Positions 63,806 to 64,000 of a DNA stretch of 64,000 bases are shown here, in pieces. The translations under genes were made by a program, and so were the position numbers. Origin of the DNA: Silene conica (taxonomy: Eukaryota > Streptophyta > Magnoliopsida > Caryophyllales > Caryophyllaceae); assembly GCA_029255685.2 (NCBI GenBank), contig CM055312.2, positions 2,938,649-3,002,648 of the forward strand. Direction: 5' to 3'. Each line of letters begins with the position of its first letter. Within the stretch, counting starts at the first letter, position 1. The notes beneath the pieces are model-generated. The model searched no databases and had not been told where the DNA came from. It saw nothing but the letters and a program-made list of their open reading frames with translations.

Positions 63806-64000
63806 TGTAACACCCCCATTTATTTAAGGGCCTGTACTAGGACTCCTCGGATAAATAAGGGTGTTACCATCTCGGTTTCCCGAGGCAGTAGATACAAAGG
63901 AAGATAAACAGTACTTTAAATTAACCTTAAACTCAAAACATGTTCTTACATATCCAAAGGTCTTAACAACATAAATAAAGTACAACTCGTATTAAACTGA
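63806..64000 (-). repeat. 5' LTR of the LARD (partial)
   Basis: The first 195 bp (in + order) of the LTR before the window ends. It is identical to 57444-57638, which indicates a young insertion. Confidence 0.9.

Larger units (their letters stand above)
57444..64000 (-). mobile_element. large non-coding LTR retrotransposon (LARD), 5' LTR cut by window end
   Basis: Direct repeats start at 57444 and 63806 (TGTAACACCCCC); the visible 195 bp are identical. The element is on the minus strand: a primer site TGGTATCAGAGC (complement of 63791-63802) lies three bases inside the right LTR, and a polypurine tract (59597-59610, TAAGGGGGGAAGAC on minus) lies inside the left one. No retroelement protein frame exists in the roughly 4.2-kb interior, so this is a LARD type moved by proteins of another element. 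Confidence 0.88.

Overview
The window is nuclear DNA of a dicot plant: AT-rich, intron-bearing genes with GT-AG splicing, and dense nested transposons. The recurring short string ACTCCGTAT and the style of the repeats suggest Caryophyllales, but that is an impression, not a proof. Five protein-coding loci were reconstructed from conserved motifs and splice phases. They are a TBL-type (DUF231) O-acetyltransferase on + (903-3095), 15-cis-phytoene desaturase PDS on - (14 exons, 23469-31902, 571 aa), mitochondrial COX16 on + (33774-36467, 126 aa), an OBL1-like class 3 triacylglycerol lipase on - (37160-42782), and a broken F-box gene on - (46145-49642). A sixth possible gene (3807-4148, -) has a good TATA box but no sure identity. 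PDS and COX16 are divergently transcribed. No gene cluster or pathway unit is apparent.

Mobile DNA fills most of the rest. At 6526-17510 lies a very young Ty1/copia (Sirevirus-like) element on -, with 1333-bp LTRs that differ at one base found, a GTTTG target duplication, an initiator-Met tRNA primer site, gag, pol and a 720-aa third ORF. It sits inside a Helitron-like element (5962-17934). Further Helitron-type ends cluster at 19376-20232. At 50211-55831 a nearly intact LINE on - (two nonsense codons in ORF2) is inserted in a short solo LTR. From 57444 to beyond the window end lies a non-coding LTR element (LARD) with roughly 2.15-kb LTRs.

The introns and intergenic spaces hold many small elements with clear target duplications: MULE-type MITEs with 9-bp TSDs, hAT-type MITEs with 8-bp TSDs, Tourist-type MITEs (TAA), Stowaway-type MITEs (TA), an Au-like SINE with a 20-bp TSD, and two LTR retrotransposons of only about 230 bp (TRIM/SMART) in PDS introns.

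The most interesting single observation is a pair of nested Tourist-like MITEs inside the first coding exon of the lipase gene. The TSD creates an AG acceptor, and with a GT just upstream it could let the insertion be spliced out in frame as a new intron. Other points to follow up are gag and pol of the copia element in the same frame but separated by two stop codons, its ORF3 with a plant-transposon-like domain, the three PPT/hairpin modules at the LARD LTR edge, and a uORF whose stop overlaps the COX16 start.
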